Source of the DNA: Pedobacter cryoconitis
Lineage (GTDB): Bacteria > Bacteroidota > Bacteroidia > Sphingobacteriales > Sphingobacteriaceae
NCBI RefSeq assembly: GCF_014200605.1
Contig: NZ_JACHCE010000001.1
Coordinates: forward strand, 1,178,001 to 1,242,000
Length of the DNA: 64,000 bases
Reading direction: 5' to 3'
The notes beneath the pieces were generated by a model. The model was not told the DNA's origin. It saw nothing but the letters and a program-made list of their open reading frames with translations, and searched no databases. Position numbers and translations under genes: made by a program. This document shows, piece after piece, positions 52,694-61,322 of the stretch. Positions within the stretch are counted from its first letter, which is position 1; every line of letters begins with the position of its first letter.

Positions 52694-54235
52694 ATGTTTA
52701 AAATACTTGATTGTACCTTACGGGACGGTGGTTATTACACGAACTGGGACTTCGATAAAAGTTTAGTCCATACCTATCTTAATTCTTTAAACAGCCTGCC
52801 GGTTGATTATATAGAGGTTGGATACCGAAGTATACCTATCAAAGATTATTATGGTAAATACTTCTATTCTCCAGTATATGAATTGCAGGAGCTGAAGAGC
52901 CTGACGACAAAAAAACTGGTGATCATTTTTAATGAAAAAGATATCAGGGTAGAACATGTTGCTGATTTACTTCAGCCAATTATCGGTATTGTAGACATGG
53001 TCAGAATTGCATTGGACCCCCAGCAGTTAGGCAGGGCATTGAAATTGGCTGCAGAAATCAAGAGATATGGTTTTGAAGTGGGTTTCAATGTAATGTATAT
53101 GTCTAAATGGAAACAGTACGGGAATTTTGTGGAAGAATTGAGTGGTCTGGACGGATTAGCTGACTATTTTTATATGGTAGATAGCTATGGTGGTGTTTTT
53201 CCGGATGATGTGAAGCAAACTATGGACCTGATCAGGTCTAAGACTGATTGTAAAATTGGTTTTCATGGGCATAATAACCTGGAGATGGCTTTAATCAATT
53301 CACTGACTGCGGTTGAATATGGGGCAGATATTGTTGATTCAACAATTCTGGGAATGGGCCGCGGAGCGGGAAATCTAAAGACTGAGTTGTTGTTGTCAGT
53401 TTTAAATACCAAATATAACATGGACATAGATTTTAATGCTATTGGAAATGTGGTAGATGGTTTTGATAAGTTACTGAAAAAATACGAGTGGGGGACTAAC
53501 GTACCTTATATGATCTCAGGCTCAAATTCATTACCTCAAAAGGATGTAATGGATTGGTATACAACCAGGGTCTACTCGCTTAATAGCATGGTGAGGGCAC
53601 TGCAGAATCAAAAGAATAATATCAAGGATAATGAAGAGCTGCCGGTTTTTAAACCTGCAAAATCTTATAGTAAAGTATTGATTGTTGGCGGCGGGCCTAA
53701 CTCGGCAGAACACTCCAAAGCAATTATTGAATTTGCGAATCAGACGGTGGATATTGCTGTGGTACATTCCAGCTCAAAAAATGCTTTGTATTATAAAGAT
53801 GTTCAGGCAGATCAGTTTTACTGTCTGGTTGGCAATGAAGGTCACCGTCTGGAGAAAGTATTCAGTGATCTTGGTGATTTTAAAGGTACCTGTGTTTTTC
53901 CTCCTTTTCCAAGAAAAATGGGGACCTATATCCCTGCTCAGATCCATGACTCCTGCTTTGAATTTGAGCAGATTTCTTTTACGGATAAATTCAAAGATTC
54001 ACATAGTCTTCTGGCCTTGCAAACTGCAGTGGAGCTAAAAGCAGAAGAAATTTATATTGTTGGATTTGACGGGTATCAGGAAGCTTCGATCTCGCAGCTG
54101 GAAAGAAGTCTGGTTGAAGAAAATGAGTTCCTGTTCCAGGTATTCCAGCAAACTTATGATACAGCGCTGGTTTCATTGACGCCAACCCGCTATAAGATGT
54201 TAAAGTCTGGTTCTGTTTATAGTTTAGTATGCTAA
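52694..54235 (+). CDS. DRE-TIM aldolase-like enzyme fused to a C-terminal Rossmann-like (MptE/DUF115-like) domain
   Basis: This 513-residue soluble protein has an N-terminal domain (residues 1-270) of the DRE-TIM/HMG-CoA-lyase and 4-hydroxy-2-oxovalerate-aldolase group: 'ILDCTLRDGGYYTNWDF', 'VDYIEVGYRS', 'MVDSYGGVFPDDV', the metal site 'IGFHGHNNLEMALINS' and 'DSTILGMGRGAGNLKTE'. Residues 320-513 ('YSKVLIVGGGPNSAEHSKAI', 'EIYIVGFDGYQE') resemble a nucleotide-binding MptE/DUF115-type fold. The start lies 6 bp after wzc. Its stop overlaps the start of a CMP-Kdo-synthetase-like gene. Pyruvate aldol condensation to a 3-deoxy-ulosonic acid is the suggested role, by inference. Confidence 0.8.
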   Translation: MFKILDCTLRDGGYYTNWDFDKSLVHTYLNSLNSLPVDYIEVGYRSIPIKDYYGKYFYSPVYELQELKSLTTKKLVIIFNEKDIRVEHVADLLQPIIGIVDMVRIALDPQQLGRALKLAAEIKRYGFEVGFNVMYMSKWKQYGNFVEELSGLDGLADYFYMVDSYGGVFPDDVKQTMDLIRSKTDCKIGFHGHNNLEMALINSLTAVEYGADIVDSTILGMGRGAGNLKTELLLSVLNTKYNMDIDFNAIGNVVDGFDKLLKKYEWGTNVPYMISGSNSLPQKDVMDWYTTRVYSLNSMVRALQNQKNNIKDNEELPVFKPAKSYSKVLIVGGGPNSAEHSKAIIEFANQTVDIAVVHSSSKNALYYKDVQADQFYCLVGNEGHRLEKVFSDLGDFKGTCVFPPFPRKMGTYIPAQIHDSCFEFEQISFTDKFKDSHSLLALQTAVELKAEEIYIVGFDGYQEASISQLERSLVEENEFLFQVFQQTYDTALVSLTPTRYKMLKSGSVYSLVC

Positions 54236-54972
54236 TGGATTTTATTGTAGTTATTCCAGCCAGGTACCAATCCTCCCGGTTTCCAGGCAAACCTCTTACT
54301 ATTATTGATGGTAAGAGCATGTTACAGCGAACTTATGAACAATGTGTTCAGGCTGTAGATAAAAGTTTAATTTATGTGGCTACAGAAGATCAGCGCATTG
54401 TTGATCACTGCCGTCTTTTGGATATTCAGGTCTTACTGACTTCTGATCATTGTCTGACGGGAACAGACCGCATAGCTGAGGTTGCTGATCTGGTCAAAGC
54501 AGATTATTATATTAATGTTCAGGGAGATGAGCCTTTGTTTAATCCGGATGATATTAAAAAAATAATTTCCAGACTGGATACCTATCCCGGAGAGATCCTG
54601 AATGGATATTGTTCCATTACTGACGAAAGGCAGTACAGAAGTAAATCTGTACCCAAAGTTGTTTTCAGGCCTGATGGCAGACTTTTATATATGTCCAGAA
54701 GCCCTGTTCCTGGTAATAAAGGATTGGATTTTGTCAAAGGCTGGAGGCAGGTTTGTATTTACGCATTTCCTTTCGCTGCTTTAAAAGCTTTCGCTTCAGA
54801 AAAAGATAAAACTACGCTCGAAGCTGAGGAGGATATCGAAATTTTAAGGTTTCTGGAGCTGAATTACGAAGTGAGGATGGTTGAGCTTTCCAGTGAATCA
54901 ATTGCAGTGGATAATCCCGAAGATTTAACAGATGTATTAGCTAGATTAAAAGAAGATGCTATCAAAATATAA
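54235..54972 (+). CDS. CMP-3-deoxy-ulosonic acid (KdsB-like) cytidylyltransferase
   Basis: The start is either the ATG at 54235, overlapping the aldolase stop as TAATG, or the ATG at 54229; the product has about 245 residues. The KdsB fold shows in 'VVIPARYQSSRFPGKPLTII', 'LLTSDHCLTGTDRIAEVA', 'DYYINVQGDEPLFNPDDI' and 'GWRQVCIYAFPFAALKAF'. The 'RYQSSRFPGKPL' loop binds CTP and the Gln-Gly-Asp box is catalytic. It should couple CMP to Kdo or a related ulosonic acid. Its setting inside an exopolysaccharide operon, rather than beside lipid A genes, suggests a second, polymer-specific enzyme. Confidence 0.92.
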   Translation: MDFIVVIPARYQSSRFPGKPLTIIDGKSMLQRTYEQCVQAVDKSLIYVATEDQRIVDHCRLLDIQVLLTSDHCLTGTDRIAEVADLVKADYYINVQGDEPLFNPDDIKKIISRLDTYPGEILNGYCSITDERQYRSKSVPKVVFRPDGRLLYMSRSPVPGNKGLDFVKGWRQVCIYAFPFAALKAFASEKDKTTLEAEEDIEILRFLELNYEVRMVELSSESIAVDNPEDLTDVLARLKEDAIKI

Positions 54973-55588
54973 GGTTTTGTTATGGGATTTTGACGGGGTT
55001 ATTATGGACTCTATGCCTATCAGGTCAAAAGGTTTTGAATTGGTGCTGGCTAAGTATCCAAAAGAACAGGTTGATGAGCTGATGGCTTTCCATGAAGCTA
55101 ATGGCGGTTTGTCCAGATATGTTAAGTTCAGATATTTCTTTGAGGAAATCAGAAAAGAACCAGTCACTGAGGAGCAGGTTTTGGTATTGGCGGCTAAATT
55201 TTCGGAGATTATGCTGTCCTTACTGATGGATAAGGGATTGCTGATTCAGGATAGCGTTGAATTTATCAAAAATAATCAGGAAAACTTTCAGATGCATATT
55301 GTATCGGGGTCTGATGGCAAAGAACTTAAGATTATCAATGAATCGGTAGGTCTTTCCGGATACTTTAAAACGATCAATGGTTCGCCAACACCCAAAAAGC
55401 AATTAGTTGAAGATGTGCTGGCAGCTTATCAGTATGATAAAAAGGATGTGATTTTAATTGGTGATTCTATCAATGATCTTGATGCAGCTTCATTTAATGA
55501 TATTTCATTTGCGGGTTATAATAACACGGAATTAAAGCGTGTTTCTGAAAATTATATTGAGCAGTTTACCTGTAATCCTGACCAATGA
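54956..55588 (+). CDS. HAD-superfamily phosphatase
   Basis: This 210-residue HAD hydrolase has motif I 'LLWDFDGVIMDSMPIRSKGF', motif II Ser/Thr in 'MHIVSGSDGKELK', motif III Lys near 'TPKKQLVEDVL' and motif IV 'VILIGDSINDLDAA'. A helical cap sits between motifs I and II (phosphoglycolate-phosphatase-like subclass). It overlaps the cytidylyltransferase gene by 17 bp and the flippase gene by 4 bp (ATGA). It may remove phosphate from a ulosonic acid phosphate before CMP activation, as KdsC does with a different cap. That is inference. Confidence 0.88.
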   Translation: MLSKYKVLLWDFDGVIMDSMPIRSKGFELVLAKYPKEQVDELMAFHEANGGLSRYVKFRYFFEEIRKEPVTEEQVLVLAAKFSEIMLSLLMDKGLLIQDSVEFIKNNQENFQMHIVSGSDGKELKIINESVGLSGYFKTINGSPTPKKQLVEDVLAAYQYDKKDVILIGDSINDLDAASFNDISFAGYNNTELKRVSENYIEQFTCNPDQ

Positions 55589-56820
55589 AATTAAGTATCC
55601 TCAAAACGGTTTTATTTGAGTCCTTAAACAGATTTTGTACGCTGGTTATTGTTTTGCTTGTTTCGCGGAATTTTTCGGTGAGTACTTATGGTTATTTTTC
55701 TTTGTTTATCACCATAACCTCTATCGGGCAGACTGTAATCGATTTTGGCTCACAAAATTTTGGTGTAAAGGAGCTGATTAAGTTAAAGGATCTTACAACG
55801 ATTAAAGACATGGTCAGGACAGTGAGTACCTTCAGGTTTATTGGTTTTGCCATCTGGGTACTGTTCTCTATCGTTTATTCTTTTTTCATCGAAGACTCTT
55901 TTACTTTTGCCTCCCTTTTGATTTTATGGGGGCTGATTTATCTGTACTACTGCGACTGGATTTTAAAAGGGGTGGGTAAGATTTCCAGTCAGGCATTAAT
56001 TAACCTGGTTACAAATGGTATTGCTTTGCTGGTGCTTTATCTGCTGATCTGGAAAAAGCTGGATTTAAGTAACAGCTATATTATAAGTGTGGCTAAAATC
56101 GGCCCTTTACTGGCTGCTGCTATTATTTCCGGCTTTTTCTTAAAATGGATGACTAAATCTAACCTGGTACTGGTTGCTATAAAAAAAACGTGGCCAAAAA
56201 GCCAGTTCAATGAAACTATGCTTTTTACTACCGGTAGTTTTTGTGCCAGGGCCTATAATTCAATAGGATTGATTCTGGTGGGATTTCTGACTGATAAAAC
56301 TTCATTGGGAATGATTTCTTATGCTTTTACTTTTTATAATATCTTTAGTATGGGCAGGGCGATACTGATCACTTCTGTTTATCCTTATTTCTGTAAGCTT
56401 GACAGGCAGAAGGCGCTTAAGTTATCATTGTATTTAAATCTGAGTGCAACGGCAGGATTCATATTGTTCCTGCTGGTGTACCTGAATTATTCAAATGAGA
56501 TTATACATATTATCGTCCCTAAAACAACGCCGGTTTCTGAGATAATCAGGTTCAACTTTAATGTCGGTGTGGCTTTGATAGGTGTGGTTTGTATGTCCTT
56601 TTTTACCATTACTTTTTTACAGGCATTTGAAGGGGGCGGGATCTTTAATAAACTCACTGTTTATGGTTTGATTATCGTGCTTGTCCTGAATCTTGTCAGT
56701 TATTTTCTGGGTTATCTGAGATACAGTTCGATTGTATCGCTATTAGTTGCAGAATCATTGATCGCACTCTATTCTTATAGTTATATATTCAAAAAAAGAC
56801 CGGATGAGAGCATTGGTTAA
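55585..56820 (+). CDS. Wzx-type polysaccharide flippase (MATE/PST superfamily)
   Basis: This 411-residue inner-membrane protein has about 12 transmembrane segments. The N-terminal pattern 'VLLVSRNFSVSTYGYFSLFI', then 'GQTVIDFGSQNFGVKELI', is typical of Wzx/RfbX flippases. 'FTTGSFCARAYNSIGLILVG' begins the second half. It should move the undecaprenyl-linked repeat unit across the inner membrane. It overlaps its upstream neighbour by 4 bp and its downstream neighbour by 17 bp, so translation is coupled. Confidence 0.88.
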   Translation: MKLSILKTVLFESLNRFCTLVIVLLVSRNFSVSTYGYFSLFITITSIGQTVIDFGSQNFGVKELIKLKDLTTIKDMVRTVSTFRFIGFAIWVLFSIVYSFFIEDSFTFASLLILWGLIYLYYCDWILKGVGKISSQALINLVTNGIALLVLYLLIWKKLDLSNSYIISVAKIGPLLAAAIISGFFLKWMTKSNLVLVAIKKTWPKSQFNETMLFTTGSFCARAYNSIGLILVGFLTDKTSLGMISYAFTFYNIFSMGRAILITSVYPYFCKLDRQKALKLSLYLNLSATAGFILFLLVYLNYSNEIIHIIVPKTTPVSEIIRFNFNVGVALIGVVCMSFFTITFLQAFEGGGIFNKLTVYGLIIVLVLNLVSYFLGYLRYSSIVSLLVAESLIALYSYSYIFKKRPDESIG

Positions 56821-58051
56821 CAGGTTGTTTTTAAGTCTTGTAGTATTGCTTCCCTGGCATTCGCTGATTGTGAACGGATACCTGAGAAAGTATTTTTCAT
56901 TGATTGTACTCTGGAAAGAACTGGCTGTTATTGCTTTGTTTATATTGGCTATTACACATAAAGGGCCTAAAATAGCGGGGATGAAGCTGATTGTGCTTTT
57001 ATGTACGGTTTTTCTGTTGACTGCGCATCTGGTATTTAATAGTATAGGTGTGCTTGCGGCTTATAGTTACCGGATTTATCTCCTGCCTATTCTGATGACT
57101 ATTGCGCTTTATAAGCTGGCAGATCTGATTGACTGGGAGAAAATTGCGAAATGGTTTATAACCGGGGCTTTCATAATGGCCATATTTACGATCATTCAGC
57201 AATTATTTCTGGGAGAAAGCATATACCTTAACGCTGGTTACCCTGTCAATACTTTTAGTGATGAAAAGCTCAACTTTACTTTTTATATCGGATACGGTCT
57301 TTTGCAAAGAGGGGCAGGAGGGTTTATTGCGCCAATTCCTTATAGTGTATATCTGATCCTTGCTTTAGTCTTATCTTTTAAATATAAAGAATTGTTTAGT
57401 GCCAGATTTGCGAAAGCTGTAAATATGGTTTTAACCATAAGCCTGGTGCTTACTTTTACCCGTTCAACGATTGCGACCTATCTGTTTTTCTTTGTCATCC
57501 CTTATTTGAATTTCTTTACCCGCAAGACAGTGAAATATCTGCTGGTACTGGTATTTATTATAATCATCCAGTTTTTTGTAGTTCCTGCTTCTATTCAGGA
57601 AATGGAACTGGGCACGATTGATACTTTCTGGAGTAACAGTACTTCTCTGGAAGATACCAGTTCTGCAGGTCATTTTGAAAGTCTGGACAGAGGGTTTAAG
57701 ATCGCCTGGGAAAATATAGGCAACGGAATTGGCCTGGGTAAAGTGGGGGCGCATACCGCTGCATTTTTTGATAATGCATTAGTTATCGAATCAGGGTACC
57801 TGTCGGTGATTATTGAGCTGGGTTTATTAACGGCCGTTTTTATCTTCCTGTCTTTTCCGCTGGTGCATTATAAAAAAGGGTCCCTTTCAACAGTGATTAT
57901 CCTTGTTTATCTCGCTGTATCATTCCTTTTACCCTTAATCTATTATGTAGAATTATCACTATTAATTCTCATAACCATTGAAGCATTAAATAAAGACAAA
58001 AATCTATATGTTGATAATAGTAGGAAGTCCGTGGCAGGCTCTTTTAGCTAA
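56804..58051 (+). CDS. Wzy-like polysaccharide polymerase / O-antigen ligase family protein
   Basis: This 415-residue polytopic protein has about 10-12 transmembrane helices and a large periplasmic loop (about residues 255-335, containing 'SAGHFESLDRGFKIAWENIGNG' and 'GLGKVGAHT'), the pattern of WaaL/Wzy enzymes. 'LTFTRSTIATYLFFF' fits the conserved Arg before the loop. It should polymerise repeat units delivered by the flippase. It overlaps the flippase by 17 bp and the next gene by 44 bp. Sequence divergence of this class keeps the call at family level. Confidence 0.82.
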   Translation: MRALVNRLFLSLVVLLPWHSLIVNGYLRKYFSLIVLWKELAVIALFILAITHKGPKIAGMKLIVLLCTVFLLTAHLVFNSIGVLAAYSYRIYLLPILMTIALYKLADLIDWEKIAKWFITGAFIMAIFTIIQQLFLGESIYLNAGYPVNTFSDEKLNFTFYIGYGLLQRGAGGFIAPIPYSVYLILALVLSFKYKELFSARFAKAVNMVLTISLVLTFTRSTIATYLFFFVIPYLNFFTRKTVKYLLVLVFIIIIQFFVVPASIQEMELGTIDTFWSNSTSLEDTSSAGHFESLDRGFKIAWENIGNGIGLGKVGAHTAAFFDNALVIESGYLSVIIELGLLTAVFIFLSFPLVHYKKGSLSTVIILVYLAVSFLLPLIYYVELSLLILITIEALNKDKNLYVDNSRKSVAGSFS

Positions 58052-59057
58052 GAGCTATATCCTTAAAGAAAATATAACTGATCCGCAATATGTGATAGAG
58101 AAATCTTCTCCAAAATCATATGCAGAGATTGTGAAAATACTCAATGCTGAAGAAACCGCAATCAGGCTTATAGTAGAATGGGGGCAATTATCTGTGCTTT
58201 CCAGAGCTAAAGCAGCTAGCGCATCAGCATATATTGATTTTATAATTGAATCCTTAAAGCACGAATATTTTAAAAAAGTTGAAACTATTCTCGTGTTTTC
58301 GGAGCAAACGGTCTTGTTTAAAGTTATCTATGATCTTTTTGGGGACCGTAAGATTTATATCAAATCGGAGGATGGTATTTTAGATTATTTGCCTGGAATA
58401 AGAGGGCATGGGTTGTTAAAACTAATGGCTGGATATTTGTTTTTACGGTCAAAAGTAAAATATTATGGCTATAAAAATTCTTATCATATTTTTAATAAAG
58501 TAATTATGTCTTGCAGGGTTGAAGAGGTTGACCCAAAAGGTTATGTTCCTTTGTCCTATCTTAAAACTGCATTTCTGACAGTTTTGAAAGACGCTTACCA
58601 AATAACTGCTGATACATTTAAAGATAAAGACGTGTTATTATTATGCCAGTCTCTTTCTGAAGATAAGGTTGTGTCATTACAAGAAGAGATGAGGCTCTAT
58701 GAGAAATTTATACAAAGGTGTAATGAGTTAGAGCTAAGTGTGATTATTAAACCTCATCCGCGGTCATGTGCAGAAAAAATTGAGGCTTTAAGTAAGCTGA
58801 CTTCTGATAAAGTTGTATTTTTTGAAGACTATGGTCTGCCGGCTGAGTATATGTTGCTAACTGGAAGATTTAAAGAAGTTGTAGGTATCTATTCGAATAC
58901 AATTATCTATGCAAATGAATTTTTTGGGGTGAAGGGGATTTCTTTACTGACGCCCGGGATGATTGGGCTACTGGAAAGAAAAGAAAAAAAGAAATTTACT
59001 TATATCTATGCTCAGCTCAGAAAATATTTTAGTGATGAGTATACGGTTTTTGAATAA
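58008..59057 (+). CDS. Polysialyltransferase/GT52-like transferase (CMP-sugar dependent), probable
   Basis: This 349-residue cytosolic protein begins 'MLIIVGSPWQALLAKSYIL', a typical first strand of GT-B sialyl- or polysialyltransferase-like enzymes. It carries the three bacterial sialyltransferase signatures in order: an acidic pair before Gly in 'SEDGILDY' (about residue 124), His-Pro in 'VIIKPHPRSC' (about 248) and a Ser-x-Thr step in 'GIYSNTIIYANEF' (about 301). These residues bind the CMP-activated donor. Upstream genes encode a CMP-ulosonic-acid synthetase, so donor and transferase match. Assignment is by motif and not by alignment. It overlaps the polymerase gene by 44 bp. Confidence 0.7.
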   Translation: MLIIVGSPWQALLAKSYILKENITDPQYVIEKSSPKSYAEIVKILNAEETAIRLIVEWGQLSVLSRAKAASASAYIDFIIESLKHEYFKKVETILVFSEQTVLFKVIYDLFGDRKIYIKSEDGILDYLPGIRGHGLLKLMAGYLFLRSKVKYYGYKNSYHIFNKVIMSCRVEEVDPKGYVPLSYLKTAFLTVLKDAYQITADTFKDKDVLLLCQSLSEDKVVSLQEEMRLYEKFIQRCNELELSVIIKPHPRSCAEKIEALSKLTSDKVVFFEDYGLPAEYMLLTGRFKEVVGIYSNTIIYANEFFGVKGISLLTPGMIGLLERKEKKKFTYIYAQLRKYFSDEYTVFE

Positions 59058-59080
59058 CATATAAATAATCTGATCAATAT

Positions 59081-60190
59081 ATGGACTCGACATCATTTTT
59101 TTCGTTAAAAAAAAGTATTGTATTTCTGTGGTTTGTGATAGTTTTTGTTGCTGACCATTCTCTTGCTAATGCTCAGGGGAACCGGAACCGTGAGATTAAA
59201 TTGGGTGCTTATTATTTTGATGGATGGACAGGGAGATATACGCAGCATATCAGTCCAAAACTAATGAATTCTTTTGCAGAGAGAAAGCCTAAATGGGGTT
59301 GGATTACAAGTTCACAAAAGATAGTTGACCAGCAAATTCTGGCTGCATCGGGAGCGGGGCTTTCTTTTTTTAGTTTTTGCTGGTATTACAGTGGGAAAGA
59401 TAAGTATAAAGGCGAGCCTTTAAATAATGCGCTGAAGTTTTTTCAAAAATCGGCTTATACCGGAAAAATGCAGTATTGTTTGATGGTGGCAAATCATAAG
59501 GGATTTGAAATCGGTAAGGAGGACTGGGCTATTGTTCAGGCAGAATGGATCAGGCAGTTCAAAACTGCTGGTTATTTAAAAGTGGACGATAAACCATTGC
59601 TGATTTTGTTTTCAGTACAGAGCCTGATTGATAATCTTGGATCTGTGGATTCAGTGAGGAGTGCTTTTCGGACTTTAAAAACTGCGGCTATATCCAGTGG
59701 ATTAAATGGGGTAACTATTGCTGCCTGTGTATCTGGTGATAAGCGGAGTATAAGTCAGGCAGAAGAGTGTGGTTTCGATATTTTAACTGGTTATAATGAA
59801 CATAATGCTGGTTTGGCATCAAAGACGACTCAGCAAATTCCGATTGATAGTATGCAGGCCGCTGAGAAGCGATTGTGGAGTAGGGTAGTAAAAACAAGTC
59901 ATTTAAATTATATACCGGTATCAACGCTAAACTGGGACCCCAGGCCTTGGTCGGCGCCAAATAATAAATATGATACAGCGCCTTATTTTGTTGGGTATTC
60001 TGAGAAATCGGTTTACAAATCTGTTTCGGGTATGGTCAGTTGGATGGGTAAACATGCTGCTCAAATTACTCATGAAAAAATAGGTATTCTTTATGCCTGG
60101 AATGAAAATGGAGAAGGAGCGTATCTTACTCCTTCTGTAAAAGGGCCTGATTTTTTGAGGGGTCTGCAAAAAGCTTTAAATAACAATTAA
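59081..60190 (+). CDS. Secreted WbsX/GH99-like protein
   Basis: This 369-residue protein has a signal peptide ('IVFLWFVIVFVADHSLANAQ') followed by a TIM-barrel of the WbsX/GH99-like group: 'KLGAYYFDGWTGRY', 'LAASGAGLSFFSFCWYY', 'LLILFSVQSLI', 'PVSTLNWDPRPW' and the terminal 'ILYAWNENGEGAYLTPS' with Glu residues at the expected catalytic place. WbsX proteins were first noted in polysaccharide gene clusters. The signal peptide makes a periplasmic endo-glycosidase or chain-trimming role more likely than a cytosolic transferase. It lies 23 bp after the transferase gene and 10 bp before a GT4 gene. Confidence 0.82.
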   Translation: MDSTSFFSLKKSIVFLWFVIVFVADHSLANAQGNRNREIKLGAYYFDGWTGRYTQHISPKLMNSFAERKPKWGWITSSQKIVDQQILAASGAGLSFFSFCWYYSGKDKYKGEPLNNALKFFQKSAYTGKMQYCLMVANHKGFEIGKEDWAIVQAEWIRQFKTAGYLKVDDKPLLILFSVQSLIDNLGSVDSVRSAFRTLKTAAISSGLNGVTIAACVSGDKRSISQAEECGFDILTGYNEHNAGLASKTTQQIPIDSMQAAEKRLWSRVVKTSHLNYIPVSTLNWDPRPWSAPNNKYDTAPYFVGYSEKSVYKSVSGMVSWMGKHAAQITHEKIGILYAWNENGEGAYLTPSVKGPDFLRGLQKALNNN

Positions 60191-60200
60191 ATAAAAAATA

Positions 60201-61322
60201 ATGAGTTTGCTACAAAAGAGAATAAAAATTTTATTGGATGCACATATTTTTGATCATTCTTTTCAGGGTACTGCAACCTATATGTATGGGTTATATTCTG
60301 CATTGGTAGAATTTGAAGGATTAGAGATTTTTTTATGTGCACATAATATTGATCATCTGAAAACTTTGTTTCCTGATCCTAGATTTCAATTTGTTAAACT
60401 GAATTCTTCTTCAAGAATGAAGCGTTTGCTGAAAGAATATCCACGTTTAATTAAGGAAGGGAAATATGACTATGCTCATTTTCAATATTTAGTACCCTTT
60501 GTCAAAAATTGCAAATTTATCAATACAATTCATGATCTGCTTTTTTTAGAGTTTAAGCAATATTTTCCCTGGACTTACCGGATGAGCAGAAAAGTGCTTT
60601 TTTTACTTTCAGCAAAAAGATCTGATATTATACTGACGGTTTCGGAGTACTCAAAAATAGATGTGTCAAAAAGGTTTCTGATCGATCAGCAGCATATTCA
60701 TGTTACTCCTAATGCAGTAGCGGTAAGTCCTCTTACTGATCCAGTGGTGAACATCAAAGAGAAATATGGAATTGGAAAATATATTTTATACGTCAGCCGT
60801 TTTGAACCTAGAAAAAATCATCTTGGATTATTGACTGCCTTTTTGAAATTAAAGCTTTATGATCAGGGCTACAGTTTAGTTTTTATCGGAAGTAAAAAAG
60901 AAAAAATTGAACAGAATGCTTTTAATGAGCTGCAAAAACTTATTCAGGAGAATAACTCTGAATATATTCATTTCCTGGAGGGAGTTAGCTGGCCTGACCT
61001 CAATGCTTTTTATCATCAGGCAGAGGTCTTTGTTTTTCCTTCGCTGGCAGAGGGCTTTGGTATACCACCGATAGAAGCGGCGATGAACGGATGTAAAGTC
61101 ATTTGTTCAAATCAGACTGCTATGTCAGAATTTGATTTTTTTAAGTATTTATTTGACCCTAATAATCAGCCGGAATTTGAAGCTATGTTACAGGCTGTAC
61201 TCAAAGATCAGGATTATCCTTTTGAGCAGATTAGGCAAGCCATCAACCTGAAGTATAACTGGGAGGTGATAGCCCATAATTTTTATCATATAATCAGTAA
61301 AGATCAGTCAATATGCGCATAG
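60201..61322 (+). CDS. Glycosyltransferase family 4 protein
   Basis: This 373-residue GT-B enzyme has an N-terminal acceptor domain ('HIFDHSFQGTATYMYGLYSAL', 'FINTIHDLLFLEF', 'DIILTVSEYSKIDV') and a C-terminal GT4 donor domain ('KYILYVSRFEPRKNHLGLL', 'EVFVFPSLAEGFGIPPIEA', with Glu-x7-Glu retaining-type residues, then 'GCKVICSNQTAMSEF'). It adds a sugar to the lipid-linked repeat unit at the cytosolic face. The donor is probably a nucleotide hexose but cannot be specified. Its last 10 bp overlap the next GT gene. Confidence 0.93.
   Translation: MSLLQKRIKILLDAHIFDHSFQGTATYMYGLYSALVEFEGLEIFLCAHNIDHLKTLFPDPRFQFVKLNSSSRMKRLLKEYPRLIKEGKYDYAHFQYLVPFVKNCKFINTIHDLLFLEFKQYFPWTYRMSRKVLFLLSAKRSDIILTVSEYSKIDVSKRFLIDQQHIHVTPNAVAVSPLTDPVVNIKEKYGIGKYILYVSRFEPRKNHLGLLTAFLKLKLYDQGYSLVFIGSKKEKIEQNAFNELQKLIQENNSEYIHFLEGVSWPDLNAFYHQAEVFVFPSLAEGFGIPPIEAAMNGCKVICSNQTAMSEFDFFKYLFDPNNQPEFEAMLQAVLKDQDYPFEQIRQAINLKYNWEVIAHNFYHIISKDQSICA

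Noticed and set aside
53682..54038. 118-codon frame inside the aldolase-fusion gene
   Set aside because: It lies in another frame of a well-supported enzyme and has no recognisable features.
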